Assembly (NCBI RefSeq): GCF_018687715.1 | Contig: NC_056767.1 | Location: 27,205,501-27,269,500 of the forward strand | DNA length: 64,000 nt | Reading direction: 5' to 3' | Origin: Carya illinoinensis | Taxonomy: Eukaryota > Streptophyta > Magnoliopsida > Fagales > Juglandaceae | The notes under the pieces: generated by a model | Database searches by the model: none | Told to the model about the DNA's origin: nothing | Seen by the model: only the letters and a program-made list of their open reading frames with translations | Position numbers and translations under genes: made by a program | Shown here: one piece after another, positions 49,658 to 61,446 of the stretch | Layout: each line of letters starts with the position of its first letter | Position numbering within the stretch: position 1 is the first letter of the stretch

Positions 49658-49860
49658 ACATTTTTCTCTATTTTTTTTTATATCCGTAGATGTCTGGGCC
49701 AACTTGTGCGCACCTTGACTAATCCTACGAGGCCCTGAAGTTAACGACCAAGTAAACCTCTAGTGATCTTGAGGGGACTCGAATCAGTGACTATTGAAGA
49801 GCAAATTTAAAGCCTGACCAACTGAGCTATTATTCAGAGTTAACATTTTTCTCTATTTTT
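49658..49860 (-). mobile_element. Au-type SINE
   Basis: Body 49676-49842, minus strand. A-box TAGCTCAGTTGG, B-box-like GATTCGAGTCC and the tail GGTGCGCACAAGTTGGCCCA then GACATC with an A run are features of plant Au SINEs. 18-bp target duplicates ACATTTTTCTCTATTTTT are perfect (49658-49675, 49843-49860). Confidence 0.9.
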
Positions 49861-50100
49861 AAAATATCATTGTTAATATGTAATCAAAATGATAAAATAA
49901 AATAAATAAAATAAAATATATATATTAGTTGGTAGAAGTTGAGTAACCACACGAGCGTTTTGGTGGCGGCGGGCTGCAAAAATATTATTATTTCCACTTA
50001 TTAAATAAATCTTAGAATAAAACTATATTAGTTTTAATTTGAGTTTAAAAAAAAAAAGAGATAGATAAGAGAGAAGGAAATATTAAAAAAAAAAAATCAA
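49861..50100. other. AT-rich intergenic stretch, nothing recognised
   Basis: A/T runs only, with no coding or structural feature. Confidence 0.4.
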
Positions 50101-50103
50101 GTT

Positions 50104-50292
50104 GCATTCGGGTGTTGAGGTGATTTGAATTTATCTGTAAATAGTAGTATTTTGTAAGTCCCATTATAAAATATTTAAATATATGAAACAACTTGATATA
50201 TGTTTAACTTTTTATAAAAAGTTAAAAAATTAGTAAATTTCATTAATGATTAGTTAGAAATAGGCTAAAATGAGCTCAATGCCCAAACATAG
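50104..50292. repeat. MITE, about 190 bp
   Basis: Ends TTCGGGTGTTGAG and CTCAATGCCCAAAC are imperfect inverted copies. The AT-rich interior carries TATTTTGTAAGTCCC, as in common woody-plant MITEs. Confidence 0.5.
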
Positions 50293-50373
50293 TCTTACTG
50301 TTTTGAGTACACAGCACGTACACGCTTTAACACATCTAGTTTAAACAAATTAATATAGTGACCCAAACTTTCA

Positions 50374-50411
<38 letters not shown>

Positions 50412-50779
50412 TCTCAAGAAAAGAAAAAAAATTATTAAAGAGAAAAGATTCAAAAGAAGAAGAAATTAGATTATTTGCCAAAAATAAATATGAGAAAAAT
50501 GGTATTTACATTCACAGAGTGAAAACGTGTATGCACTCCTTTTGAAATAAGTGAGTAAATATGAGACGAGAAATTAGATTTTCAATTATAGAGTGCATAA
50601 ATGCCACACACTTATTTTTTTAAAAAAGTGTGTAAAAATGGGTCTACATAAAAAAATTAAATTTTTAATTGTAGATTACATTCTTTTTCAAAATGAATTG
50701 CGGGGCTTGTACAATCTATAACTGTATTTAATATTACTTATGACAAACGGTTAATAAAAGTTAAATCTTTATTTTTGGT
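50293..50779. other. AT-rich intergenic stretch with a (TA)n tract
   Basis: (TA)n at about 50379-50409. Otherwise nothing recognised. Confidence 0.45.
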
Positions 50780-51816
50780 GGAAATCTCTTGTATTTTTTT
50801 TTTATTTTTTATTTTTTTTTTTATATATATATAGGAAAATACTTCATTTCATGGAGGCATAAAACCTCAAACTAGGTTACAATAGTTTTGATCAATGAAA
50901 ATTACATTATCAATGAAAATAGGGACACCAAGCCACCAAATATACATATCATTAATGGACTATGCATGCCTTGCAAGTTGACGCGCTACCACCTTTGTCA
51001 ATATGTTGCTATGTTGTAAATTGCATTGGACAAAACATTACATTAATCTCTTAATATTAGAAATTAGTGTTTTTATTACTGCATGAGACTCGGTTTCTTT
51101 GTTGACTTCCTCCACCAAAAAAAAAAAAAAAACAATCACTCTCTACTCTCTAGGATAAGGTTATGGATGCCAATGTTTATGCAAAGTTGTAGTCTCCTTA
51201 GTAAAGCCACCACTTCAATCATTTATGGTTCTAGAATTTTAGTTTCTTCTCTACTAACTGCCTTAATGACTTCTCCCATTGAATCTCTTAAAACTGCACC
51301 CATAGCTACCTTATTAAGATCAAAGAGCAGTGCACCATCAACATTAAGTTTATAAAAATTCTCAGGAGGAGGAGATCACTTGTAAACCATAGCCTTCGCT
51401 GAAACAGATCTCTGTTGCTACACACCAAAAACATTCCTCAGTTTTTTCGAGGAAGCAAACCCAATGACTTGTTTTGGAGGAAGGATAATATGACCATGAA
51501 TTATTTTATTTCTTTTGTACCAAAAACCTAGGCCATTAGTATAAAATCTGTCAATTCATCAAAGGAACTTTTCGAAAAAAACTTCCATAGCAACAAGCAT
51601 AAATGAACTGATCTGTGGAAGCTATCGCAAAACAAAAAATCTCTTCAACAGGCTCATGTATAGATGGACACAGAGAGCTAAATCCTCCATCTAGTATTAA
51701 CAAGAATAGCATTGCCCATTCACATCTATCTTTCTACTAATAAGATTAGCCGTAGGGAGACTTTCCTTACAAGCCCTCCAAGCAAAAATTTTAACCTTTT
51801 GAGTGATTTTTAATTT

Positions 51817-52490
51817 CTATAGAGCATTCCAAAACCTTTTGAGACATGCCCCATTAGAAGATTCACAAACCACATGAGGAGCTATACAGGTTTTAAAAAA
51901 CCTATAAGCACTACTGACACTGAACATACCATATTTCTCATGCTCCCATATCCACATGTCCATATCAACTAAGGCACTAGGATGCAACTTTAAAATAGCC
52001 TCCACTATCTTTGGATTGAAAAGAGCTCTAACTTTTGAGAGATTCCATCAGTTGGTTGAAGTATGAATAAAAGAAGTAACTTGTTCATTCAAATGGTTGA
52101 ACTCTACCCTTGGATTTGAGCTACCAGAATACAACTCATCCATTAGATTTCAAAAACCTGTATCCAAACATCCCTCAATATATAAATAGATCTCTTATTC
52201 CCCAAAGTCCATCTTCCACCTTGTACAAGAAAATTTTTGGCCTTCCAGATTCCTCTCCAAGTATAGAAGGGATTACTATCAAGAGAAGCTTCCAACAGAT
52301 TACCATTAGAGAAATATTTAGTACAGAACATTTTATAAAACAAACTCTCTCTATTCTGTTGAAGCCTCCAAGCTTGCTTTGCCCACAAAGCCATATTGAA
52401 AGTCTCCAAATCCTTGAAACCCATCCCTCCAACAAATTTTGATTGGCACATATTCTTCTAACTGATCTAATGCACTTTCTTTTCCTCATT
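51817..52490 (-). pseudogene. LINE-B ORF2 C-terminal region
   Basis: Frames give KFVGGMGFKDLETFNMALWA, KQAWRLQQNRESLFYKMF and WGTRDLFIY-like sequence, the standard part after the polymerase in L1 ORF2; further down, MDMWIWEHEKYGMFSVSSAY continues it. Split by frameshifts. Confidence 0.8.
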
Positions 52491-52739
52491 TCTTTACCTC
52501 GACGAATACCTGGCCCCCATACATTCTATATTAGAACTACCAACCATAAGAGGTGGACCTAGATATTTTTCATATTGTTGCACTTGAGAAGAACCCCATA
52601 GATTCATAATAGCTTGCTGCCTACTAGCATCAACATTTTGACTAAACACCATTGTTGTTTTGTCTTTATTAGTCTATTGCCCTGAAGCCACCTTATACTG
52701 ATTCGGCAATTGTTGTAATCTGAGATTCTTATCCACATC

Positions 52740-53231
52740 AGCTGCACAGAAAATGAGACTATCATATGCAAACAGTAGATGATTAAGTTTAGGAGCCCCT
52801 AGACAAATTTAAATACCAAGAATAGCTTTATACATAGCAGCATCTTTTAATAGACTGGTTAGTCCTTCAGTACACAAGAGGAAAAGATAAGGAGAGATGT
52901 GGTCCCTATCTCTTAAACCTCTTGAGGATACAATATTGCCAGTTGGAGATCTATTAATCAAAACTAAAAAAGAAGCAATCTTCACACACTTCATCACAAG
53001 CTGAACTAATTTTTCATGAAATCCCAGATTTCTCATGATAGATTCCAGAAATCTCCATTTAACCCTATCATAAGTTTTATTCATGTCAAGCTTAAGGGAC
53101 ATAAAGCTTTTTTTTTTTCCCTTCTTCCTCTTAAGAAAATGAAGAACTTCATAAGCCACTAAGACATTGTCTATTATTAACCTCGCAAGTAAGAAAGCTA
53201 ATTGAGAATCAGAAATTACAGCAGGTAACAC
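52740..53231 (-). pseudogene. LINE-B reverse transcriptase core, active site altered
   Basis: An open part (140 codons) has SDSQLAFLLARLIIDNVLVA, SLKLDMNKTYDRVKWRFLES and ISPYLFLLCTEGLTSLL, the L1 RT blocks. The catalytic box, read in another frame near 52759-52776, is FAYDS instead of FADDS, so the first catalytic aspartate of the pair is replaced by tyrosine. Confidence 0.83.
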
Positions 53232-53794
53232 TTTTTTTTTCTATTGGCAATAACCTTTGAAATTAGCTTTTAAATCACATTACATAAGCTAATGGATCTA
53301 ATGTCATTAACTTTCAAATGGCACTTTTTCTTAGGACGAAGGGTAATAAAAGTATGATTAACAGTTTGAGGGAAATCACAAAAATTCAAGGCATGTAAGA
53401 CTGCAGATGATATAGAGCTACAAAGATCAATCTAAAACTTTTGAAAGAATAAAGGGGGTATGCCATCAAGTCCGGGAGTGGGGAGCTTTTGAGGGTTGCA
53501 TCTCCTTCATAGCTTTAACTACTTCATCAGAGTGTACTCCTTTATAAGCTCATCATCCATAGAATTTGAGACTTTTCTCTCTATTTTATCAAGAATCACA
53601 TCTTCATCTCGAGTACCTACAAAATTAAATAAAGAAGAGAAATAGTTAATAATGAGCCTTTCACATTGCTCCTCTTCATTCCAACAACCCCCATCATCCA
53701 TAAGTCTTAAGATGCTATTCTTCTTTTTTCTTTGGGAAGCTTTGGCATGAAAGAATTTAGTGTTTTGATCCCCTTCAGCTAACCAAAGAGCCTT

Positions 53795-54840
53795 TTATCT
53801 CTGTTTCCACATAATCTCCTCCATTTCCATCCATTTTTGCACTTGCTCAGAAGCTTCACAGACTTCACTATTGCTAAAAAATGTTAGATCCCTCTGTTGT
53901 TCAAGTTTAAACTTATTTCTAACTTCTTGGAGCTTAACATGAACCTTGCCAAACTTGGTCTTATTCCATATTTTTAATCTGGAACTGCAGTTGGAGGTAC
54001 TCTCTATCACTCCTTGCAAACAATTATGTGAAATAGGAATTCTCCAAGCATCCTTAACAATCACAAAACATTCTCTTTCAGTTAACCACATTGCCTCAAA
54101 TCTAAATGGTAAAAGGCCCCTTCTATTAATAGCACCCTCCAATTCTAACCAGATTGGAAAATGATCATAATAGGCAATTGAACCATGAGAAACTAAGGCT
54201 CTATCATATAGATTGTACCATGACAGGTTTCCCACAAACCTATAAAGTCTCTCAGAAATCAGAGCTAAGTTTTCTCTTTTATTGCACCAAGTGTACCTCG
54301 TGCCATTGAACCCCAAGTCTTTTAACTCACAATCAGATAATAGCTTTTGAAAGTCAAGCATTTGTTGGTTTGGTTTATCCCTTCCCTCCCATTTCTCCTC
54401 AAGAGTAAGAATCTCATTAAAATCTCCAAAGACTAACCAAGCTACAAAAGGATCCTTTTTTAATCTCCTTATCAACTCCCAAGTTTCTTTTCTTCTAGCA
54501 ATTTCAGGTTGCCCATAAACTCCTGTTAAAAACCAATGTCTTGAATCATCTATCACTTTAGCATCAATGTGAGAAGAAGAGTAGGTAAGGATTGATAAAT
54601 AAATATCCTTCTTCCATAAAAGAGCCAGTCCCCCACTTCGACCCAAAGCATCAACTGTTAAACAACTATTGAATCTTAATCGAACTCTACATAACTCCAT
54701 ACTTGCAGCATTCAATTTTGTCTCTTGCAAGAACAAAACATTGGGATCTTCTTTTCTGATTAGATCAGAAAGTGTATGAATATCTCGAAGGTTTCCAAGC
54801 ACTCGAGTATTCCAGCTTAATATCTTTATTGATCTCGGTG
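53795..54840 (-). CDS. LINE-B endonuclease domain (open frame)
   Basis: The longest host-independent frame in the window: 335 codons from Met 54802, with the true domain start a little upstream at LSWNTRVLGN. Endonuclease/exonuclease/phosphatase motifs: FLQETKL (catalytic Glu), GRSGGLALLW, TGVYGQP, VFGDFNEI, WCNKRE and YYDHFPI (terminal Asp-His). It would nick target DNA for target-primed reverse transcription. It runs into a stop at 53793 before the RT, so ORF2 is not whole. Confidence 0.85.
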
Positions 54841-56192
54841 GGTTTGTGAACCAGCCACCACTGAAATTTTAAGATTGTTTTCATCCACTTCCCCATCAAT
54901 TTTAGCTTCATTCTTTAATCTCTTTGAAGCTCTAGATAGCTTTAGTATAGAATCAGAATTAGAAGGCTCTTTGATCCCCACCTTAGAATTGACAGTAAGA
55001 GGTTTGTAACTATAAGGCCTTAACACTCTTTCCCTCTTTCACGAGACATAAGAGAGAAAAAAAGCATCAGACATGTCATGAGATAGATCCTTCCCGTCAG
55101 TTTGTTTTTCTAAAACCTCACCAATGGCAAATACTCAAGTGCCCCTCTATAGAGCATTATCCATAGAATCTTTTATCAAATAGTCACCATTTAAAGCTCC
55201 TACAATATCGCCAGAATTCTTGCGTAATGGAAGTTGCATCAAGATATTCTCCTCACAATAAACTCCCTGTAATGATCCGTACAGATTACGATCAATACTC
55301 TTCAACCAATCCATAACTACATTTGAATTATCATCATTAACTATCTTTGCAGGAGTTACCGATGAAACTTTGGCAATCGGAACAGCCCCATGATCCACCA
55401 CTCCTGCCTCTTTGATTATTGTATCAACCTCGAGTAGAATCACCAAAGTCCCCAAAGCTACTTGCACGAAGCCATGGACCATAATGAAAGTTAGAAACTA
55501 TCATCTTCTCCATGGTTGCAGTACGCTTATCACAATCCCGATGACTATGTCAAAGAGTTTCACAAAAATAACAAAAATTAGGAAGTCGTTCGTATTAGAA
55601 TCGAACCCATTTGGGTTGGGATGATGCCACACAGATCTTCTTTCCACGTAACAACGGCTTAGACACATCCAAGCATACTTCTATCCTCATGAATTTCCCC
55701 AAGCCAACTCATCTTTCTCTAAATCCACTTCCACTATCTTCCCCCACTACCTTTCCAATGATGTTACCCATGTTACAATTCCTGGACATAATTAGGAGAT
55801 CATGGATTCTAACCCAAAAGAGAGCCTTTGATAATGCAACTTGGTCCTACTGCAGATGCTTCCCATCACTTGTCAGCACCAAGTGTTTATCAAACGCCCA
55901 AGGATCCTTACGTTTAGCATGTTTTTTTATCACAAAGATCTTCAAATTCTGCAATAAACAATGTAGGGCTAACATCCCTAATAGAAATTGTCTTCATTGG
56001 ATGCCAAATCCTCCTCATGGTATGCTTAAAAGCTTCCTTATTGAAGTGCTTATCAGTGAGGAGTTTGAACAACAAGCAATGCTCATCCCTTACAAGAGCA
56101 TCATCAAGAGATTCTTCCTCCACCTCTAAGAGTTCCTCCTCTTGTTCTGTCAAGGATGGACGCTCACATATCTTCTCCATATTAACATCCAT
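54826..56192 (-). pseudogene. LINE-B ORF1 (DUF4283-like domain and CCHC knuckle)
   Basis: Starts MDVNMEKICERPSLTEQEEE at 56192, then LLTDKHFNKEAFKHTMRRIW and LFIAEFED, the RNA-binding domain of plant L1 ORF1. A CYFCE...HSHRDC zinc knuckle is readable near 55540-55580. Several stops (first at 55914) break it. The last part is at 54826-55482. Confidence 0.82.
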
Positions 56193-56393
56193 TCTATAAC
56201 CTTATGCACTCAAGAGAAATACCAAGCACAGACCTGCATACAGCAGGGAAAGAAACCTCTACAGGGAGAAACTCACGAGAGCGATTGGAAATCTCTCGTA
56301 TTCAAGTGAAAACAATTCCATATACTTGAAGTCCATTTCTATAGTACAACATACATGTGGTTTCTAAAATGAATAAAATAAAATAGAACTAAG

Positions 56394-57071
56394 ACTTAAA
56401 ATAGGGGTGGGCAGCGGGGCCCTGCACCCTGCTACCTCACCCCCATTCGCCCGCCCCGGCACAACGGGGTACGTACCGCCCCGCATCTAGTCCCCCTAGC
56501 GGGGGCGGGGGGCAAGGAGGGCCCAACCTCGCCTCGCATTTTCCCCGCTCCGCTCTCACTTATATATATATTATATATATAAAACATAAATATATGTTTA
56601 TATATATAAATATATATTTATATTTTACAAATTGTGTATATATAAATATATATATTGTAATTTGTTAGACTTGTTCACAAAGTATGCATTGGCAAATTTA
56701 AAAACTATATAGTTTAAAAACTACTACACTACAACTTACACAAAATATGCACTAGCAAATTTAAAAACTACATAATTTTTAAATTATAGTCATATTTATA
56801 AAATTTAAATTTACAATTTAGATCTAAAAATATATTTTTTATCACTTTTAGATTTATAAATAATTTTTTAACATAATAAAATATAGTCAATATTTAAAGT
56901 GGAAATGAGGCGAGACATATTAGATATCTGCCCTGCACACCACGTACCCTACCCGGGGGATGCGGGGGAGGATGGCGGGAAGGAAAACCCCACCGCTGCA
57001 CCATACGGGGAGGGGTGCGGGGAGGGGGCTACCCCGCACCTTATGGTGCGGGTAGCACCCCTAATTTAAAA
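56394..57071. mobile_element. hAT-like non-autonomous element, GC-rich ends
   Basis: Body 56402-57063. Ends TAGGGGTG and CACCCCTA are inverted. 8-bp direct repeats ACTTAAAA (56394-56401) and ATTTAAAA (57064-57071) differ at one base, matching the 8-bp duplication of hAT transposases. Both ends are G/C-rich with many GGGGC/GCCCC runs and the middle is AT-rich. No transposase. Confidence 0.75.
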
Positions 57072-57099
57072 GGCTAAGATTGTGTACAGTTGTTGAACT

Positions 57100-57345
57100 A
57101 AACTAAACTTATCTCAAACTAATCATTGAGGGGACTCACTAATTTTTCAATTTTCTATAAAAAAAGTTAAACTTATTTCAACATAAATTATACGTTTTAA
57201 TATATAAAATTAAACGCATATCAATTTTAAAAAGTTAAACACATCTCAATAGGATCTATAAAAAATACTACTATTCATAACTCAATAAAACTCATCTTAA
57301 ATAATCTAAATTAAAATAATTTGGATTAGTTGAAAGGCTAGCTCT
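57100..57345. repeat. possible AT-rich MITE
   Basis: Contains AACTAAACTTATCTCAAACT and AACTCAATAAAACTCATCTT, phrases of the AT-rich MITE type seen elsewhere here. Ends not resolved. Confidence 0.3.
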
Positions 57346-58720
57346 TGAATTATTTGAGAGATAAAAAAAAAATGAAAAAAAAAATTCCAATAAGAAAGTG
57401 TAACCAAGAAGCTATAACCATTTAATTAAATAATTTAAATTGGTCCTTTAAAAAAAAAATTGGTGGCCCATCCTAATTTCTCATGTGCCACTGAACGGGT
57501 CGAATAAAGGGATGTAATACAAGTATTTAGTATATTTCTCTCTCTATGGTGCCTTTTCTCTCAATCTAACTATCGGCATCCTTCCTTCTCCTTCACCCAA
57601 AGGGGGTTGGAGTTTCCGCTACTCCATTCCTCATCTTATCTGGCTAACACCGGAGCTATTTATGGTTTTTTTTTTTCGTCACTTTTCGTCCATAGCACCA
57701 AGAAGCACCGCTATTGCCTTCCGACCTCCTACGATCACCACACGTCTTGCCAGCAGACTCTCCAACCACTGATCTATTGGACGGTAGAAGAAAATAGCTT
57801 AAAAGATACCGCGTGTGGTGTTCACATGCCATCACGCCAGTGAAAGTTAGCTGTCGTCACACGTAGCACTAATGAGATAAGTGGCTTTGAATCTTTCATA
57901 TCCGACCATCACCTTATCTTCTAGAGTGGTGCGTGAGCCACACAGACAATGATGGTCCTTTGCCAATGTATCGACACTTTCTCTGATTGTTATGTTCTTA
58001 TATTCTTGCTTTCCCTAACTGATGATCAAGATAAAATAGTCGTGAAATATTCCTATAGCCAGTCCAGACAAACAAGTTGCAACACACTCCGTTTTATTAC
58101 GACTAAAAGTTGTAGTCTAATAGTCTTTTTATCAGACTATTCAAAAACCGTTACAATCGACTTTCCCTTAGTGAAAAATGGGTGGGAGCCAATTTTTAGC
58201 TCCAGATTTTTTTTTTTTTTTATTTTATTCTACTAGTGTTGCATTTATTTGCTTTGAGATGATTGTTAGGAGCTCTCACTCATTACATCTTGTATCATGT
58301 TATTCGTAGTTTATCTATGAATCTACTTGCTTAGGAAAAAAAGAAAAAGAAAAAAGAAAACGGGTACAATAGGATTGTTTATATAAAAAAATTTAAAAAT
58401 TAAAAATATCTCATGTCCTATACCATTTCAAGGATGACTTAGTATGACAATCATACTAAGTCATACCTCATGTCCTATACCATTTTCAAAAAGGATGACT
58501 CGGTAAACTAACTAAATTAATACGCATTTGCCATTCTACATTTTTCAATACCTATAGCCTATAGGATTATCGTTCCCCTCATGGTTTGATGAAATTTATT
58601 TAAAATTCATTTTATTTATAAATCAGTGTACATAATATAAACTTTGATAAATCTTTCCAATTTGAAACACCATCTATATACATAAAATTGTTCACCCAAT
58701 AATAGAAGAGAAATACCATA
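57346..58720. other. intergenic, nothing firmly recognised
   Basis: Open frames of 78 and 95 codons (57607-57843, 57949-58236) have no motif and lack support from splice or promoter signals. A short repeat (CTCATGTCCTATACCATTT, at about 58410 and 58467) is present. Confidence 0.4.
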
Positions 58721-58724
58721 TTTA

Positions 58725-58880
58725 AAAATAAATTTTATAAAAATAAATTCATAAATTAAAGTAGTTTTATATAATATATTTGATCTATTTTATAATAAAA
58801 AGATTTTATAATTTATATATTATAAATTTGTATATTATAAATATAATTTGTATATTTATGCAAATTTTTTTGTAATTAAA
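58725..58880. repeat. AT-rich MITE-like repeat, family 2
   Basis: Shares AAATTTTATAAAAATAAA and following sequence with the stretch at 2050-2210. Ends approximate. Confidence 0.35.
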
Positions 58881-59289
58881 ATATTTTATAATAGCATATA
58901 TTGAGACTTGAACCTCACCGTACAAAAACTGCTAACACGCTATATAACTGTTCTGGCTTCGTCCCTTTTCATTACTTTATACTTTAGTCGTGATGTTGAC
59001 TGATGCCGAATCAAAGGGATGTATGCGAACGCGGTAAGGTCCACCAAGGAACCAGCGTCTTAAATGGGACGGAATTTGCAAGAAAAATAACAAGAGAAGA
59101 TGTTGCTGTCTTCGTGGGAACGTAAATGCTCTCAGCTCTGCCGAGAATTTCTTTAAACTTCCGCGCAAGCGTCCAACAATGCCAGCGAAACACGTAGTAG
59201 CATAGCACCCATAAACGCTTTCCTTTCGCCTTGCTTTTACCAAACGATGGACTTCTCAAAGTCTCCCTTTTTTTTCGTCTGCCTCTAGA

Positions 59290-59494
59290 GTCAAGCGGAG
59301 TAGTCAAATCATCCCCACTGCTCCGACTATTTCAGACCTCTATACTCTCTCTGAAAAGGTGTTCGGAGTAAAATACAAACATGGCAACTGAATTTTCTTC
59401 CTTGATTTGCGCTATGAGTGGGGCATTGTCTCTGTTGGTGCGTTGTTGATGCAGTTTGCAACTCCCAGTTGGGTATATTCAGCTTTGAGAAGGT
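59290..59494 (+). other. possible 5'-UTR exon of the CNGC gene
   Basis: A more GC-rich segment with a CTCTCTCTGAAAAGG leader ends in a possible donor, GAGAAG|GTGTGTAA near 59492. The coding exon at 61431 begins after an acceptor, which requires an upstream non-coding exon; this is the best candidate. Inference. Confidence 0.3.
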
Positions 59495-60858
59495 GTGTAA
59501 AAATTGCAGCTTTCTTTTTATACTACTTTGTGCGATTCCTTTTAGCTGTTCTACAAGTCAATTGGCATTCTTTCTTTGAACTTGTTTGTTTGTTTGTTTT
59601 CTTGAAGCGGAGTAGCAGAATATGTATGGTGGTGCACTGTATTTACTTCTTCCTATATAATCTTAATGAACTTAAATTTAAATGAGCTTAATCGGAACTA
59701 AGCTGATGAAGCCAACAATATCGGCCATTAGACCGAACAACGTAAATTCTGTAGTGATCTTTTTCTTCTCCGTTCCTTTCCCCTCTACATTCTTCTATTG
59801 GTTTATTTTCCTTCTATTTTTTTTATTTTTTTTAGTTTCAAATGATTGGCTCAGATAGTGATGGGAAATTTACTTCATTAGTTCTTTTTAAGAGCTATTA
59901 GTTGTTAAGAACATATTTTTGGTTTTTGTGAATTTCCTTCCATAATATAGTCATAAAAATTGAAAAGAGTGACTCTATAAAGTAGCTAACGCTATCAGTA
60001 TGTCAAAGTACATTTTCGCAAGCTTGACTGGCCATCGTTGGTACTTATTTCTACCTAGAAATGAACTCTACAGTATCACTAGTTTTTACTATTTCATGAG
60101 GCGACGATGATAACCAACTGGTGTTTTCTCAAGTTTGATTGCCCCATATTTGATATTTCTGCTCATCTACGTCCAAGGTGGGCTTGTATATATTGTTCCT
60201 GATGTTACAATTGGACACAGACTAGCTAAAGGTTCCTGGTTCCTACACTTATAACTATTGTGTTACTCTTGTTTTCAGAATTGGGCTTATGATTTGTGAT
60301 GCTAGAAAACGTTATAGCACAAGTGTGCGTATGTTTTTTCCTGTTTGCAGTGAACAAAAAATGTAGAGTTGAAGTCAAATTTTGTTCTAAAGTTTATTGT
60401 TTTATGTTATATATATTTTTTTAAAAAGTACATTTTAAGAAAATGTATTATGAAAGATGAAAATTACGTTGCGAAAAAGGAAAGAAAAATTAGGTTTTTA
60501 ATTCAAAAGTATCAATGATATTGGACGGGCTTCGTAAAAATGATATCTCGCTAATATTTGAAATAATTTTCAGCATTTTTCATGTTAACTATATTTGATC
60601 ATTCAAAAACTTCAGTAATATTAGAATTTTTATAATTTTTATATAGTTTTTACAATATTCCCAATTTCTTTTGTCAATATTTGTCAAATATTTTGCCAAT
60701 ATATATGCTATATTGCCTAATACTATTCTAGGCGATAGTGTAAGAAATCGTTCTTGCTTCTTGTGAGTGTCGCTCATATAGAGTGAGGTATGGTGATGTA
60801 TTAGCGATATTTGAACTATGATTGCTACCAAAAATTGTGCTTTTGATATTTCTCATAT

Positions 60859-61292
60859 TGTAATGCCCCAAATTGAGTATTAGAGGTTATGAATGGATCC
60901 CACATTGTCAGGGGGAGATCTTGTGGTTACTATGATTTTAATGAACTTCAATTGGAACTTTGACTAGTCCTTTTAGAGTAGAAGCCATGATATGACTTGA
61001 ATTTTTTTTTTTTTACCATTACAAATGGCATCAAGGCCAATCCTCAACCAAAGGTGTGGGACATGGGTTGTACCATCAACCATAGAATGGCCTAGCAAGG
61101 ATGTTAGAGATTTAGAGGGAGATTCATACCCACGGTTGAGTAAAGGAGAATGGTGAATGAGTCCCACGTTACTTGATATGGAGAAGTTATTCTGAGTTAA
61201 AGTGATTCCATGAGGTTCCAATTATAATCTTGACTAGCCCTTTTGGAGTAATAAGCTTATGTGTGACTTGAGCTTTTCCTTGAGTCATTACA
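60859..61292 (+). mobile_element. TRIM element (miniature LTR retrotransposon), 434 bp
   Basis: LTR 1 60859-61024 (TGTAATGCCCC to CCATTACA). LTR 2 61123-61292 (its start is worn, its end is GAGTCATTACA). The two share CTTTGACTAG/TCTTGACTAG, CCCTTTTGGAGTA and GACTTGA blocks. Between them AATGGCATCAAGGCC resembles the Met-tRNA primer site, and TTTAGAGGGAGA before LTR 2 a polypurine tract. No coding sequence. It lies in the presumed 5'-UTR intron of the CNGC gene. Flanks CATAT and CATGC are only a partial target duplicate. Confidence 0.7.
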
Positions 61293-61446
61293 CATGCTTC
61301 CTCCATTTGACAGTTAAATTAAACTCACACTTTGAAATGGTCATGCAGTTCTTAGCTGTAAAGAAAATGTTTATGCGATACTAGCATGTGATACATGCGT
61401 TCTGATTATTTTTCTTATACTCTTCTGCAGGTCTAATTAATAAAAG

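Larger units (their letters stand above)
50780..56302 (-). mobile_element. L1-type LINE (LINE-B), complete in outline
   Basis: Body 50796-56286 (5491 bp) between 16-bp target duplicates GGAAATCTCT(T/C)GTATT (50780-50795, 56287-56302, one mismatch). T-rich 50796-50835 is the poly-A tail read on the other strand. ORF1, endonuclease, RT and RT-associated zinc domain follow in L1 order on the minus strand. Frames are broken in several places, but the endonuclease is open for 335 codons. Confidence 0.93.

Noticed and set aside
57607..58236. Plus-strand frames of 78 and 95 codons
   Set aside because: No recognised domain, no start context or splice signals; both end in low-complexity sequence.
58890..58962. 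tRNA-like stretch on the minus strand with GGTTCAAGTCTC B-box
   Set aside because: No cloverleaf could be drawn with proper arms; at most a degraded SINE head. No target duplicates found.
58977..59307. Two overlapping minus-strand frames (88 and 98 codons) upstream of the CNGC gene
   Set aside because: They overlap in different frames in a promoter-like, more GC-rich stretch and show no motif or splice support.
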